A stretch of DNA of 64,000 nucleotides. Origin: Strongyloides papillosus. Lineage: Eukaryota; Nematoda; Chromadorea; Rhabditida; Strongyloididae. Shown here piece after piece: positions 22,010 through 32,621 of this stretch (positions are counted from its first letter, which is position 1; each line of letters opens with the position of its first letter). The position numbers and the translations under genes were made by a program. The notes under the pieces are model-generated. The model searched no databases. It was not told the origin of the DNA and was given only the letters and a program-made list of their open reading frames with translations. The stretch covers positions 620,001 through 684,000 of the forward strand of contig SRSI01000007.1 of NCBI GenBank assembly GCA_005656395.1, given 5' to 3'.

Positions 22010-22470
22010 AAAAATAAATACCTTATTTAAGCATTTTTCATAATATTATTGTATTGAACAATGTTTAAATTTCATTTTCCCGTATTTCTAAATTTGTTCA
22101 TATTTTTATCAATGGTAAAAAATTTTCAAAAAATATTTCTTTTCTGTCTTCAAAACAATGTAATTACAGTAGAAGATATTAATTTTTAGTATCAAGTAAA
22201 TAAGAATGACATTCACATGTACTAGATTGAAACCAAAAAAATGATCTTTTATCATTACTTTTGCATCTTCCAAATACATATTGTTCTCTAAGGCATTCAT
22301 CATTGCATATTTTGTTATCACAATGTCTTAATAAGTCTTGTAGTTGGAAACAAAAAACGTTTATATTAAGAATTGCAAAAATCGAAAGAAAATAAATAAT
22401 CTCCATTTCAAAAGAAAACAAATGTAATAAGTTTAGACATTAAAATTTCTTATAAACAATAAAAATTGAA
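22010..22470. repeat. Duplicated segment around the CS-alpha-beta peptide gene (copy 1)
   Basis: Read on the minus strand, this matches 46880-47395 on the plus strand beyond the coding region. About 60 nt upstream of the ATG is conserved (TTATTACATTTG then TTTTGAAATG), and a downstream stretch (GAAATACGgGAAAATGAAATT, then AATATTATGAAAAAT) is also conserved. The two gene copies therefore come from an inverted segmental duplication. Confidence 0.7.
22179..22406 (-). CDS. Secreted CS-alpha-beta-type cysteine-rich peptide, copy 1 (75 aa)
   Basis: The ATG at 22406 is chosen over an upstream TTG because it is conserved in the paralogue at 46975. A signal peptide of about 20 residues ends near VFCF. 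The mature peptide has six cysteines spaced C-x4-C-x3-C-x8-C-x14-C-x-C. The CxxxC...CxC signature is the hallmark of the cysteine-stabilised alpha-beta fold of defensins, drosomycin-like peptides and scorpion-type channel toxins. It shares exactly the same spacing with the copy at 46975-47247 but differs at many other positions, which suggests diversification under a fixed scaffold. The activity is unknown: antimicrobial defence or a secreted effector are the likely options. No intron is visible. Confidence 0.65.
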   Translation of the reverse strand: MEIIYFLSIFAILNINVFCFQLQDLLRHCDNKICNDECLREQYVFGRCKSNDKRSFFWFQSSTCECHSYLLDTKN

Positions 22471-22690
22471 TATATATTAAAACAAAATCTTCTGGGAATT
22501 GAATAATAAACATTTAAAAATGGTATATTATTGAATTTAAAAATTTCCATCTTTTTTAAAATAATATATTTAAAAATATTCTTTAATCGTTGTTATTAAC
22601 AGACATGGATGAATTTCTTTTTTTATGATAGAGCACATAGATGATATATAGATCACTAAAAAATCTAAAAAGTTTTTAATTTATTTGTAT
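22471..22690. other. AT-rich spacer
   Basis: Nothing identifiable. Confidence 0.5.
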
Positions 22691-22800
22691 TCACAGATAG
22701 CATTATTGAAAGCAATGCTATCAGTGATCATTTCAATCACTGATCATGTAGCAAGAATTTTTCTTATCACTGAATACAAACTAAAGATTTTTTTACTCAT
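22660..22800. repeat. Palindromic block with two adjacent perfect hairpins
   Basis: Positions 22696-22722 form a 9-bp stem (GATAGCATT/AATGCTATC) with a 9-nt loop. Positions 22720-22744 form a second 9-bp stem (ATCAGTGAT/ATCACTGAT) with a 7-nt loop. The flanks TTTGTATTCA and TGAATACAAA, and AAAAAATCT and AGATTTTTT, are also inverted, so the whole block is a ~140-bp imperfect palindrome, probably a MITE. Confidence 0.6.
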
Positions 22801-22989
22801 TGATCGATTGAATTTCAAGAAAAAATGAGGGGATTTTGTAAGCTATTTTATGAATACCAATCACAATAATTTTTAAATTGTATGTTATTATTTTTTGTTG
22901 TATTATATTTTTCTTTAACAATAAATAATTTATTATTAAATTGTCTTTTCTTTTGTTATAATTAATATATAATAAAATTTTAGTTTTTT

Positions 22990-23145
22990 TTTTTGAAAAT
23001 GTCACAAAAAATTTTAAATAAAGAAAATAATAGGTTAGAGAAAAAAGTTAAGGAGATAAAAGGAACAGTAACGCAAATACTAGAAAAACTATAGTTAGTT
23101 GAAAAAGAAATTCAACCGTTATAAATAGGGACACGGGAGGAGATT
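22990..23145 (+). pseudogene. Short coiled-coil-like remnant
   Basis: An ATG begins a frame rich in Lys, Glu, Ile and Leu (MSQKILNKENNRLEKKVKEI), interrupted by stops after about 31 and 41 codons. It vaguely resembles the coiled-coil start of the unknown family at 63.6 kb (MSSQG...). It may be a decayed paralogue; the evidence is weak. Confidence 0.2.
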
Positions 23146-23410
23146 CAAACATAATTTCTATTGGAATGATAATACATTTTAAAAACGAAAAAACTCAGAT
23201 TTTTAAACTGTATTATCATATTCAATGAAAAAAATTATTGGTAAGTTTTATTTTAGATTTAAACAGACAATTTTAATATTTTATTAATTTAAACTTATAT
23301 TCAAATTAAATTTAAAATATAATTTTAATAAATTTTAAAAAAGTACATGTTTCTACTACATAAAACGGAAAAGAAAATCTTACTAAAAATTGATTTATTT
23401 TTTTTAATTC

Positions 23411-23600
23411 AACACTTTTTTTTCTATTTTACGTTGTTGAACTTTGCTGATGATTTTACCAGCAGAAGTCATTTTATGTTTTGAGTTAAGATGGCGTTTA
23501 AGATTTGCAAAAATGTTTGATAATTCATTCTTATAATAAGCATGACGAACTTTTTTATAAGAAATTACTTCAAATTAAGTCATGATGTCACACTTATTCA
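23411..23600 (-). pseudogene. Decayed BED-type zinc finger fragment
   Basis: The minus-strand frame contains VRHAYYKNELSNIFANLKRH followed by LNSKHK. The NLKRHLxSKH end is typical of BED zinc fingers, common in hAT transposases and some regulators. The two expected cysteines are His and Tyr, and an in-frame TAA lies upstream, so zinc binding is lost. This is probably a transposase relic. Confidence 0.4.
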
Positions 23601-23635
23601 TTTTGATTAATAAAAAATAATATATGTCAGCGATA

Positions 23636-24592
23636 TTATAACGAATGTGTTTGGTATAATAAAGCACAACTTACTTGTAATAACTGTGATATATCAGGTA
23701 CATTGAACTTATCTATCTTAACTATTTTGTTGACGCTACCAGAAAAATCACAAAATAAACGAATAGAACCATCTTGAGGAACAATGATAAGCGGTGATTT
23801 CCACTTTGGTGAATAATCAATTTTTCTTATTATTTCTTCTTTCTCCCACTCAGATAAAGTCTTTTTTACTTTATTTTGATACGGTAAATGTACGATTCTA
23901 GGGGGGACAAAGATTGGATGTGCATTTTTCTTTAGTTTTACATCTAACTCGAAATGTTTGATACCGTCAGGATTCGGCTTAGTAGATACAAGATCGGGAA
24001 AAGAATCAATGATCAACTGACGAAGAACGGGATCTTCAACCTGTTGAAATTCGAAAATCTCATTTTGCTTCAACTGTACAAGTTCCTTTTTTCTACCTGT
24101 CACTAACTTTAAAATGTATCGCCAAACTGTTACTCCTCTTAACAAATTGCGTTGAATATCAGTAACATATACCTTGACATTCTTTTGAAAAGCAACTTCA
24201 GCTACGAAATAAACATGAACTTTCACAGAACCACCTGTGCAACTAGATGCTGAGAAGTTGGTTGGTAATAATTTTGGTGATTTTAAATTAGCATAAGTTG
24301 AAAGATTGATACAAGTGACATCAGAACCCGTATCCAATTTCACTAATACATTATCAGAACACGTGTCACAAGATATAACAATCGTACAAAGACGAATTTT
24401 ATTTAACTCAGACGATAAAAAATCAACAATGTTAATATAATTATCTTTTAACTCCATCTCTCTAATCTTTTTAACTTTTTTAAACTTTTTCTTCTTCTTT
24501 CTGAAGGTTTTTTTTGTAAAAGACATAAACTGTTTTTGGTAATAGTTTAGACAGAGCTTCAACTTTAGACAGAAACTGCTTGATAAACTCAT
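23636..24592 (-). pseudogene. Ty3/gypsy pol fragment: protease and start of reverse transcriptase
   Basis: After a Lys-rich stretch the frame carries LVKLDTGSDVTCI, the aspartic protease active site (DTG) of retrotransposons, at about residues 86-98. It continues into the N-terminal palm of a reverse transcriptase (KKTLSEWEKEEIIRKIDYSP, then KSPLIIVPQDGSIRLFCDFS). The RT breaks off before the YxDD box, and the end of the frame is unrelated sequence, so RNase H and integrase are missing. It overlaps the gag frame at 24480-25091 by 113 nt and lies in the +1 frame relative to it. It resembles the neighbouring element at 26566-30390 (same protease/RT type) but is a different element. Confidence 0.85.
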
Positions 24593-25091
24593 TACGCTCT
24601 AAAACTGGCTCGGCGGTCGTTAAATTTTCTGCAATCTTCTTAGCTTCCGTAAGTAACGGTTCAGCATACATGTTGAGAAGTAAATGTACCATGACATGTG
24701 GATTGAGCTCACCAAATGTATTCTTAAATTCCTGCTGCATTTGTGCAGTGACTTGACCATGTAGAGACGCAACTGATTCAGCTTTATCCAACATAAGTAA
24801 CCGACTAAGAATAGCTACTTTACTCTCTCGTACAGCATATTGTTGCTCCAAGAAAGTTACTACAACTTCTATGTCAGTCGTAGCCAATTCCGTACCTAAA
24901 GCTTGCCTTAAAGTGTTAACTACACTCTCTGATAACCAAGATAGAAGAATAGATGTCTTCTCTGCTTCTTTTACATGAGATTTCAAATCCGAAAAGACTT
25001 GTGCATTTTTCAACCGAAAAATGTTAAAATCACTTCCGTCAAAAGTGATTCGACAGACAGGTCTTTTGAGTTTTCCTGATGTTTGAAGCAA
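24480..25091 (-). pseudogene. Ty3/gypsy gag ORF of the same fragment
   Basis: The 203-residue frame is helix-rich (for example ILLSWLSESVVNTLRQALG and FLEQQYAVRESKVAILSRLL), matching the capsid-like architecture of Ty3/gypsy Gag: a conserved W-L-S helix and a late leucine-rich helix. No CCHC knuckle is visible before the stop. It directly follows the 5' LTR/primer-binding region at about 25150-25170. The frame itself is intact, but the downstream pol is truncated, so the element is defective. Confidence 0.75.
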
Positions 25092-25147
25092 AATTATTAG
25101 TTAACTCTTTGTAAGCTTTGATAAAATGTCGGCAATGTCATCATCCG

Positions 25148-25260
25148 CCATCCTGCCAAGATCGCCAATATTAGGGTAATATAAAGTGATTTATTATATA
25201 TGATATGTAGTATATATATTATACAGTACAAGTGAGCAGTACATTATCATCCCAAAGTAT
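25148..25260 (-). repeat. Primer-binding site and 3' part of a 5' LTR
   Basis: On the minus strand, TTGGCGATCTTGGCAGGATGG (25148 to about 25170) follows an AT-rich TATA-bearing sequence. TTGGCGATC closely parallels CTGGCGATCCTGCATT, the primer-binding region beside the LTR at 30269, so the two elements probably use similar tRNA primers. The upstream LTR boundary is not determined, because the matching 3' LTR is lost. Confidence 0.55.
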
Positions 25261-25730
25261 TCGCTATGAGATTGCTAACAATTATTAATGATGTTTTGAC
25301 AGAAAAGTTGTGCTACTTTTATACAAGTCAAGAAGAAATTAAAAAATATTATATATTAATTACTTCAGATATTATTAGATATAAATTTTTTATTAGTTCT
25401 TTCAAATCTGTTGAAAAAATACTTATTTCCTTCTTATCATCATCATTTTATCAGTGAATTCATATTTGTGTGATAGTAGATATATGTAGATATATATACT
25501 GAGAGTTCCATATTTTCAAGTTTTGTAAAACGTGTTATTTCACTAACTTCTAATTTTAGAGCATTTACTGAGTTGAACATCATGTCGAGAGTACATTTCA
25601 TTGCCGAGATATCTTTTCTATAGTACCAAAACTTTCGGTTACATTAGTATTTTGGTCTGTACGAGGAGTTGAAAGTATTACGCTCTTTTAGACGGAGTTA
25701 CGAAAGAATCTGAATTTGAATTTTTACGCA
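25261..25730. other. AT-rich spacer
   Basis: The 63-aa plus-strand frame at 25266-25457 (ends FLSSSFYQ) shows no family features. The rest may include more LTR sequence. Confidence 0.4.
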
Positions 25731-26472
25731 TTAAAGGATTGTATTTGATGAGAAATCAGGTCTTTCTAAGGGTGCTGCATTAGAATTACTTCTGGCAGAT
25801 GATGTTGGAACGCTTTTTATTGTTGATACTGGAGTTTTTGGGTATTTTCGAGGTTCTCGTGTGTTAGGTAAATTTCTAGTCGTATCATCTCTTTGATAAG
25901 CTATATCATTAAATCTATTGTTGTCCAGAAGAGAGTCTCTTTTTTCTGAGTCAAAAACGTTTAATTTTACAGCTCTATCCATGATTTTAATCTCTAAGTT
26001 AAAATTTTCTTCGAAAACAGGTAAGTTTTTGATTTTCGGTATTCCTTCAAGAGTGTACCATTTTATTCTATTTTCTTGAATATTACTTGAAAGGAATATT
26101 AACAGACCTCCATAATTATGACTATTATTTATTTCATCAATTTGGTCTTTGACTTCTGACTAAACAGAATAATAAAATTAAAAAAATTATTTTATTAAAA
26201 CATACTATTGTGACTACTTCTAATATTGTTTCATCTTTTGTTAAAAGATATTTTCCAGAATATTCATCATAAGTTATGGATTTAACATATGTTTCAAATT
26301 TTCTTTCATTTATATTCTTTATTTGATATCTGTTTGGAGATTTGTTTAACATGTTGTGGAGTTTTTGTAAAACTCCTTTATATCCAGTTCCATTAAAGTA
26401 GCGAGTAACTCAATTGATATCCATGTTAAAGCTTTTGGACACATTAGAAAAAACATGATCCCTATGGTCCAT
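25731..26472 (-). pseudogene. Two-exon unknown gene with premature TGA
   Basis: The ATG at 26472 opens exon 1 (to 26206). A 46-nt intron (26160-26205, GTATGT...TTTAG) joins phase 0 to exon 2 (26159-25731), giving about 231 codons. One in-frame TGA at 26410-26412 (codon 21, context DIN*VTRYF) breaks it. Beyond the stop the frame is protein-like: YQIKNINERKFETYVKSITY and SSNIQENRIKWYTLEGIPKI. The C-terminal third is a polar Ser/Thr/Pro/Asn-rich tail. I recognise no domain. It lies between two gypsy relics on the same strand but does not read as a retroelement protein. It is either a recently inactivated host gene, or the true start is downstream of the TGA. Confidence 0.5.
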
Positions 26473-26565
26473 TTTTTTTATTAAATATTTGTTAATTTTA
26501 TTAAAACAGGTAGAAATGGATAAAAAAAATTATGACAATGGTTGTGGTGAAATGAAATAACTATT

Positions 26566-26682
26566 TGTTAGCAGGAATTTATTATAAAATATAATGACAA
26601 TATAAAAATATATCTAGATAATTAATTGGAGGAACGTTTTACAATACTATAATCACAGGTGTTCGTATAGAGACCTCTGACA
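26566..26682 (-). repeat. 3' LTR of gypsy element
   Basis: The 117-bp sequence starts TGTTAGCAGG and ends CTCTGACA. It matches 30269-30390 with a few substitutions and a 5-nt length difference. It begins TGT and ends ACA like most LTRs. The element is on the minus strand, so this is its 3' LTR. Confidence 0.9.
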
Positions 26683-26777
26683 TCTCCCTCACAACAAGAG
26701 AAGTTCATTTATATGTCTAAAAATTAACTTATCAGAGTCCAATTTAATCTTGTAAATAACGTTTCCCAATTTTTCAA

Positions 26778-27404
26778 CTACAGTTCCCGGTCTCCATCGG
26801 ATACAGTTTTAAAAAACGCGAGCACTCTCTGGTTCACATTAAATACTCGCCCAGTTGAATCAGTTACAGGTTTACCATTCGAAAAAGATATGAGAGAACT
26901 TTCTTCAGGAATCATAAAAAATTTAGCAGCAGCAGTAGTTTGGCCTTCCGATGACGGACAATACCGCACCTTGAATAAGAAAGAATTAATGACTGCAGTA
27001 ATAGATTTTTCCTTGCTATTTTTCTCCAGATGACGTCGAAAATCCAGAATAACTCTTTCTACTTTACCATTTCCTTGATGATCTTCAGGTGGACATACAA
27101 TACAATTGAATTCTTCCGGAAGATTTTGAAACTGCGTACCACTGTCACAAACAAAATGCTTAACCTGCCCATAAGTTAACATAAACTTCCTAAACAGTTC
27201 CACGATTTTAGTTTTGTGAATTGATGATAACGGGTAAATCGAGACAAAATTGCTGAAACTATCAACAAATACCAACATCGTTTGTCGACCATTATACATA
27301 ATATCACAGTGAACGAATTCTCTAGGATAAGTACTAACCCAAGAACTATGTGTACGAGCTGGTTTCTTTCTATTTGCTTGACACACAGGACAATTTCTAT
27401 ACAA
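26778..27404 (-). pseudogene. Gypsy integrase core (part 2)
   Basis: The frame contains CPVCQANRKK (end of the HHCC zinc domain) and the catalytic triad of a DDE integrase: EFVHCDIMYNG (first Asp), FVCDSGTQF (second Asp) and HQGNGKVERVI (Glu). A C-terminal region rich in basic and aromatic residues follows (FNVNQRVLAFFK). Its N-terminal zinc-finger half lies in another frame (27176-27865), the result of a frame change near 27410. Confidence 0.9.
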
Positions 27405-28236
27405 TTTATTTGTAGATGATACGAACCTTTAAAAAACATATCCTTCCGAAACCGAGTGATCATAGCAGAGAACGACGAATGATCATTATGTAGAATACTA
27501 ATAACCTTACTTTGTAACGAGTCCGGTATACAAATCCTATTTTTATATAACACTAACCCATTAAAAGATCTTAAGTATTTTCTATTCTGACTATACCATC
27601 GTAACCCAGCATTATCCTTAGTCAACGCGAAATCTTTCCATTCTTTGAAAATCCATAGTAAAACATTTGATAAAATTGCATCTTTCCCAGTTTCTTCACT
27701 AATAACCTTATCAGATAACAAGGAAATCCACGATAACGATGATTCAGCTATGATAATCTCATCTTCACCACTAGCGTTAGAAACAGAGCATAACCTACTC
27801 AATGTATCAGCTTCTCCAAAAACAGAAGTGTTTCTATAACTTAAAGAGAAATTAAAATGTTGCATCTCGTAAATCCATCTTTGCAGACGACCTGATGTTG
27901 AAACTGGAATACCATCCTTGTGATTGACAGAGATAGTAGCGCCTGATGGTCCGTATGAATTTCAAAGTGTCTTCCTAGAAGAAAATACTTGAATTTTCGT
28001 AATCCACAGATGATACTATAACATTCCTTCTCTGATTGATTCCAATTTCTCTGAGCTTGATTTAACGACTTAGAGAAATGCCATACAGCATGCCAGCACT
28101 TCTTATCTTTATCATACTGTTGAAGAACACCTCCCACAGCAAAAGAAGAAGAATCCGTCGATAATCTGGTCAAAGCAGTTGAATTAAACAATTTAACAGA
28201 AGAACAAATAGCACTTTTAACACTCTCAAAGTCCAA
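27405..28236 (-). pseudogene. Gypsy RNase H and integrase zinc domain (frameshifted)
   Basis: The upstream part (28236 to about 27900) has an RNase H: DSSSFAVGGVLQQ, WHFSKSLNQAQRNW with KECYSI, and FEIHTDHQALLSL. A frame change at about 27.9 kb leads into FNFSLSYRNTSVFGEADTLS, the usual end of the connection region, followed by the N-terminal integrase region (ISILHNDHSSFSAMITRFRK), where a His-x3-His is partly preserved. Confidence 0.85.
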
Positions 28237-28251
28237 CTGAGTTTCCGAAGT

Positions 28252-28962
28252 CTATTCAAAGTGAGAATATTTTTCACAAAGTTTACCAAATCGCTCCTTG
28301 TACAAATGCAACGAAGAAATTGATGCACTATAATGAGAAATAAGTCCTAGAAACTGTCGTAACTCTGTCAGATTGGCTGGTGGACGAAGTTCTTTAATAG
28401 CTTGAACAACATTTGGATCGATAGAACGAGATCCATTCTCAATGATCCAACCAAGAAAGCATATCTTTGATGTAAGGAAAACACATTTGTTCATGTTAAG
28501 ACGAAAACCTCTAGCATCCAGTAAACCACATATGTGCATGACTCTTTTATACAACATTTCTTTCGATTCAGCAAAGATTAGTAAATCATCAAAATATTTC
28601 TTACACCATGGCGTGTCCGGTAAACTTCCTTCAATCACCTTTTGCATCAACATTGGACTATTACGAAATCCAAAAGGTAACTTCAAAAATTTGAAGTGCT
28701 CCCTATGAGTACTAATAATCAACAGTTCCTGCAATCTCTCCGAGATAAGAATCTGTAAAAATGCCGATTGTAGATTCAAATGACAAAAGAATCTAGCATC
28801 ATCCAACGAAGAAAACATCTCAAACATATGAGGAATTCCATATTTCAATTCAACTACTGATCGATTCACTCCTCCATAAAAATCCACGCAAAGTCGCGGC
28901 TTCTTGTTCTTTTCTCTTGCAAGCATAAAAGGACTGGCCCAAGAAGGAATCATATTTCCCAA
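28252..28962 (-). pseudogene. Gypsy reverse transcriptase
   Basis: The frame shows classical RT blocks: SWASPFMLAREKNKKPRLCV, then DFYGGVNR, FCHLNLQSAFLQI (with L-N-L at the usual LDL position), LKLPFGFRNSP (FG-x-x-N-x-P box), KYFDDLLIF (YFDD active site) and FLGWIIENGSR. An in-frame TAG separates it from the gag-protease frame upstream (about 28979), and another TAG (about 28255) separates it from RNase H. All parts share one frame, so two point changes account for both breaks. Confidence 0.9.
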
Positions 28963-28986
28963 CGACTCAATAATGCCAGACTCAAT

Positions 28987-30072
28987 CTACTCATCCAGAA
29001 GATTATTAACAATATCCTCAAACCCTAATGGTACCTTCCTAGCTGGTATATACTTCGGAGTTACTCCACGTAGCAATTCAGAATCAGCGACAAAACCAGA
29101 AATACCAAGCAAAGAAGATTTCACTCCCGTTAAAACAGGAGATTTCTCCATCAATTCATGCCTCAAAGATTCTTCCGAGATCTCAGTACCCACGTGTGAA
29201 ATTTCTTTTATTCTTTTCAATTTACTAGCTACAGCTCTATACGCACTAATACCACCTAACAAGTTAGACAACACATCCGCTACATAATTTTTCACTGTAT
29301 GCCCAAAAATGACCTCCTCAAAATATCCAAGCAACTGAAATATTCTACCATTACAACAACGAGCTTTGATCGAAGTTTGAGACATTTTTGGTTTGTAATT
29401 AAGTGAGTTAAAAGAATGTATAGACATGAAACAAATATCTGCACCTGTATCAATTTTGAATGTAATAAAAGAAGATGCTACACGTATTGTACAATATCTG
29501 AGATCTTTACTAACATAATCAACTTCAGCAGAATTAACAGGAACAATAACAGAATCAGTATTTGACGAAATTGCATTAACTGATTTAGCTTTCTTTTTCT
29601 TACGACGTTTCTTCTTATACACCGATTTGACTACATTGACAGATTCATCAGTGAGCAATGAAGCATGGAACTCCATCTTCTCAGTAAACTCCGATATCAC
29701 AACAGTAGCTTTATTGGTTAGTTTTTTCTCCAAATATGCCAAGGCTTTCTCCCTCAACCGATCACTACTATAACAACCTGCAATTTGTAGGCACACTTCA
29801 ACGACATTACGGGAAGAACAGGGAGCTTCAAAAGACTTGACCTTTGCTATACAAGATGCATGAAAGATAGGAATAGATTCATGTTCTTGTTTACAAAACC
29901 TTAGCAGCTCCATAATCTTAGTAGTAACGGCTACTTTAGGTGTATAGGTCTTCTCCAGATATTCATCGACATCCTCCACAGCAGTCACAGTTAGATCACC
30001 AAATTGCTTCAACAGAAACTCCACTATTGACTGAGACAAAAAACTGAGATACAAAGAAGTTCTTTTCTTCAT
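28987..30072 (-). pseudogene. Gypsy gag-protease frame
   Basis: The 361-residue frame begins with a helical Gag region (SQSIVEFLLKQFGDL, a WL-less capsid type). It then has a short Lys/Arg-rich cluster and the protease FKIDTGADICFMS with DTG at about residue 210. The end PLGFEDIVNNLLDE leads into RT after a TAG. It shares type and layout with 23636-25091, but identity is low. Confidence 0.85.
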
Positions 30073-30268
30073 TTTATATCATGACATCACGTCCATGACA
30101 GTTAGAGATTTTATCTTACGCTACAATTTGAAATTCATTTATACATCAAAATGTTCATTAATTATAGGACATGCTTTACGACCTTGTTCATACAGCAGTT
30201 TCACCAATTCCTCTTTCTTCAGTTTTTCTAAGTCTATGTTCTCCATCTTAAGAATGCAGGATCGCCAG

Positions 30269-30390
30269 TGTTAGCAGGAATTTATTATAAAATATAATAT
30301 AATGACAATATAAAAATATATCAAGATAATTAATTGGAGGAACGTTCTACAATACCATAATCACAGGTGTTCGCATAGAGGCCACTGACA
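30269..30390 (-). repeat. 5' LTR of gypsy element
   Basis: The 122-bp LTR matches 26566-26682. Immediately inside it on the minus strand is CTGGCGATCCTGCATT, a plausible tRNA primer-binding site. Its outer end directly abuts CAP exon 2 sequence at 30391. Confidence 0.9.
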
Positions 30391-31212
30391 CATACCATTA
30401 GCGTTAGGAGCTTAAGCAGTTATTTCACCAATGTTTTTCATTTTTACACACTTTAAACGTTTTTATTTTGCCATTAAATTAGTACATTTTTGGGCTAGTC
30501 CAGATAATTTCGTATTCAAATTTAAAGGCAAACTTTTAAAAAGTCTTGTATATGAATTAATTTCATGCAAATACTACTAATGAAATTAAAAAGTTCTAAA
30601 GTTAACTTACAATTTTTTTGCGATGATAAAATTTTTATAAAAACAGCAGTCACTATTACAATAAGGCCAAATTTTCTTCCAGTAATCAGGAAGAGGTGAA
30701 TTTTTCATTTGACATATTCTACCATATGTCGTCAAGATACAGAAATCTCTTAGTGGAGGTATTGGACTAGCACCACGTGGATTAAATGTGATATAGCTAC
30801 GTGTTTTCAATGCATAATCAAGAGCACTTTCAAAATCGTAGAAGATTCTATAACCGCAATTATATACGTCATCTCGATAACTTTTAGGATATATGGCATC
30901 AACTTCAGTGGAACCATAGTGCTGATAGGCAAATGGTAATATACTTCGACAAGTTGGTACAATAATTTTAACAATCGTATTTTCTACTCTTCTACCAGCA
31001 TTATAAATACAAACATCTTCAATTTTATCTATAAATTTTTCTTTTAGAATACTTTTTACCATCGATGTTATACTACTATAGGTATGACCTTTGTATTCAA
31101 AAAGTGAATTTGGTTTAGCTAATTTTACTAAATATGGGACTAATAATATTTGGTTAGTCAAAGTAATAAGAACAATTAAAGTAAAAATTATTTCATAATG
31201 TAATATTACCAT
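30391..31212 (-). pseudogene. Truncated CAP-domain (SCP/TAPS) secreted protein gene, copy A
   Basis: Exon 1 (31212-30611; ATG chosen over an upstream TTG) encodes a hydrophobic signal-type N-terminus and an FEYKGHTYSSI-type region. A cysteine-containing domain follows with NPRGASPIPPLRDFCI and the CNSDCCFYKNFIIAKK end. A 37-nt intron (GTAAGT...TTAGTAG) leads to exon 2 (30573-30391), which has the start of a CAP domain (LNTKLSGLAQKCTNLMAK) with two in-frame stops and a splice-phase shift of 1 nt relative to copy B. The CAP domain is cut at 30390 by the gypsy LTR, and its remainder is missing. CAP proteins are abundant secreted products of parasitic nematodes. This copy is a pseudogene. Confidence 0.75.
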
Positions 31213-31830
31213 TTTTTGGTGTAACAAATAATAATAATTTATGTCTTTTTATAGTAAAAACGTTTTAATCAAAAAACAATAAAAAAAAGTATAAGTAAAT
31301 ACTTAAATTATTGATTTAACACATGTTCAATAAATTTATTATCTACAAATTTGTAGAATTTTAATATCGTTATTCCAAATAAAATATGCTAACTGATTTA
31401 ATAATGATAGTAAATAAATATTATTTTAATTTTATTGTCAACATATATGCTTTTTATTCTTTATAGTTGCCATATAAAAACCTGTGCTATTTTACCAGAG
31501 TTGTGGATCTGCACATTTAAGGTAAATTTAATGTATTCAAGTTAATGCAACTTTTCTACATAAAAGTTATTATTGTAATTTTTTAATACTAAAATCTTAG
31601 CTTCTTTTTTACATAATACTAAATTGTTTATTATCCTGAGAATTTAGTCTTTCTTGTAGACAAATTGTACTACTGAACTGTAACAATCTGCTACTGAATG
31701 GTAAATTTTGATTAATAAACTCAAATTAATTCTAAATCACCTAGAAATATCTTTATATAAGATATATTGTCTTATTGATAGTTCTTACTTAATAAACCTG
31801 TACGAGATCATATCACATAAAATCAAATCC
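31213..31830. repeat. Upstream flank duplicated with CAP copy B
   Basis: Segments from about 31241 to 31830 align in direct orientation with about 37790-38420 (for example TAATTTATG-CTTTTTATAG, AACAT-TGTT-AA, ACATAAAAG then ATTATTGTAATTTTTTA). The CAP copies therefore arose by duplication of a segment including at least 600 nt of upstream DNA. Confidence 0.65.
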
Positions 31831-32621
31831 TTCGTCTACAATACATATGATGTGAGTTTAAGTAATATATATATTTTTAATATTTTGATAGTATTTTTTT
31901 CGTTATTTACATAAACAAAAAAAATAAAAATGATTAATTTTATGTGTTTAAAAAATTCTTTAAAAAAGCAACAAAATACTATGACCATTTCTCCAAATTA
32001 AATATATAAAAATAAACAAAAAATGTATTCAAGAATAAATAAAAATACCCTCAAAATGATAAGAAATGCTAATTATTTTTTTACAAAAACACATTATTTC
32101 TAACAATTATTATTTTACTGGAAATATACAATGTTTTAATAATCAAAATAATAATTTATTAGCATATAAAATACATACAATTCTCTTTTATTTGTTATGT
32201 CTAATTTAAAAGAAATTGAATACTAAAATTTATAAAAAACATAACGTTTTTTTGTTTTTACATATTATAATAAAAAACGAAGGAATTGTTATTTTATGAT
32301 TATTTAACAGGTGACCCTTCGTTTTGTTAAATAAAATTAAACCTTTTTTTCTTCAAACATGAAATTTTATTTAATCAAAGTAACCAACGCAGTTGATAAA
32401 TTCAATGAAATGTACTGTTATTAAAGAATATTATAATTTCTAGGGAAGTTTCTATGACATAAATAGAAGTTGAGTAAGCTTATTTAGAATAATTGATCAT
32501 TATATAGGTAATCAGGATAAAATAAATTCTTCCAAATGACATGACAGTTGGAATAATTCAGATATGGTAAGTTTTATATCTCAAGAAATAGCTTTTAAAT
32601 TTTACTTTTTACTAATTAAAT
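31831..32621. other. AT-rich spacer
   Basis: I see no gene. A short ACGAAGG...CCTTCG inverted pair lies at about 32279-32319. Confidence 0.5.

Larger units (their letters stand above)
26566..30390 (-). mobile_element. Defective Ty3/gypsy LTR retrotransposon
   Basis: Two diverged ~120-bp LTRs bound an internal region with gag, protease, reverse transcriptase, RNase H and integrase in Ty3/gypsy order on the minus strand. A TGGCGATCC primer-binding site adjoins the 5' LTR. In-frame stops at about 28979 and 28255 and frame changes at about 27.9 and 27.41 kb inactivate it. The flanks do not show a target duplication. The right flank is CAP-gene exon 2 and the left flank is not its continuation, so deletion or recombination followed insertion. 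Confidence 0.9.

Noticed and set aside
24480..24592. Minus-one ribosomal frameshift at the A-rich heptamer in gag/pol
   Set aside because: The pol frame is +1 relative to gag, so a -1 slip at AAAAAAC would not enter it.
25731..26472. Reassigned TGA codon
   Set aside because: The intact 1339-aa ORF and other genes do not need TGA as sense, and TGA terminates other coherent frames, so a nonsense change is simpler.
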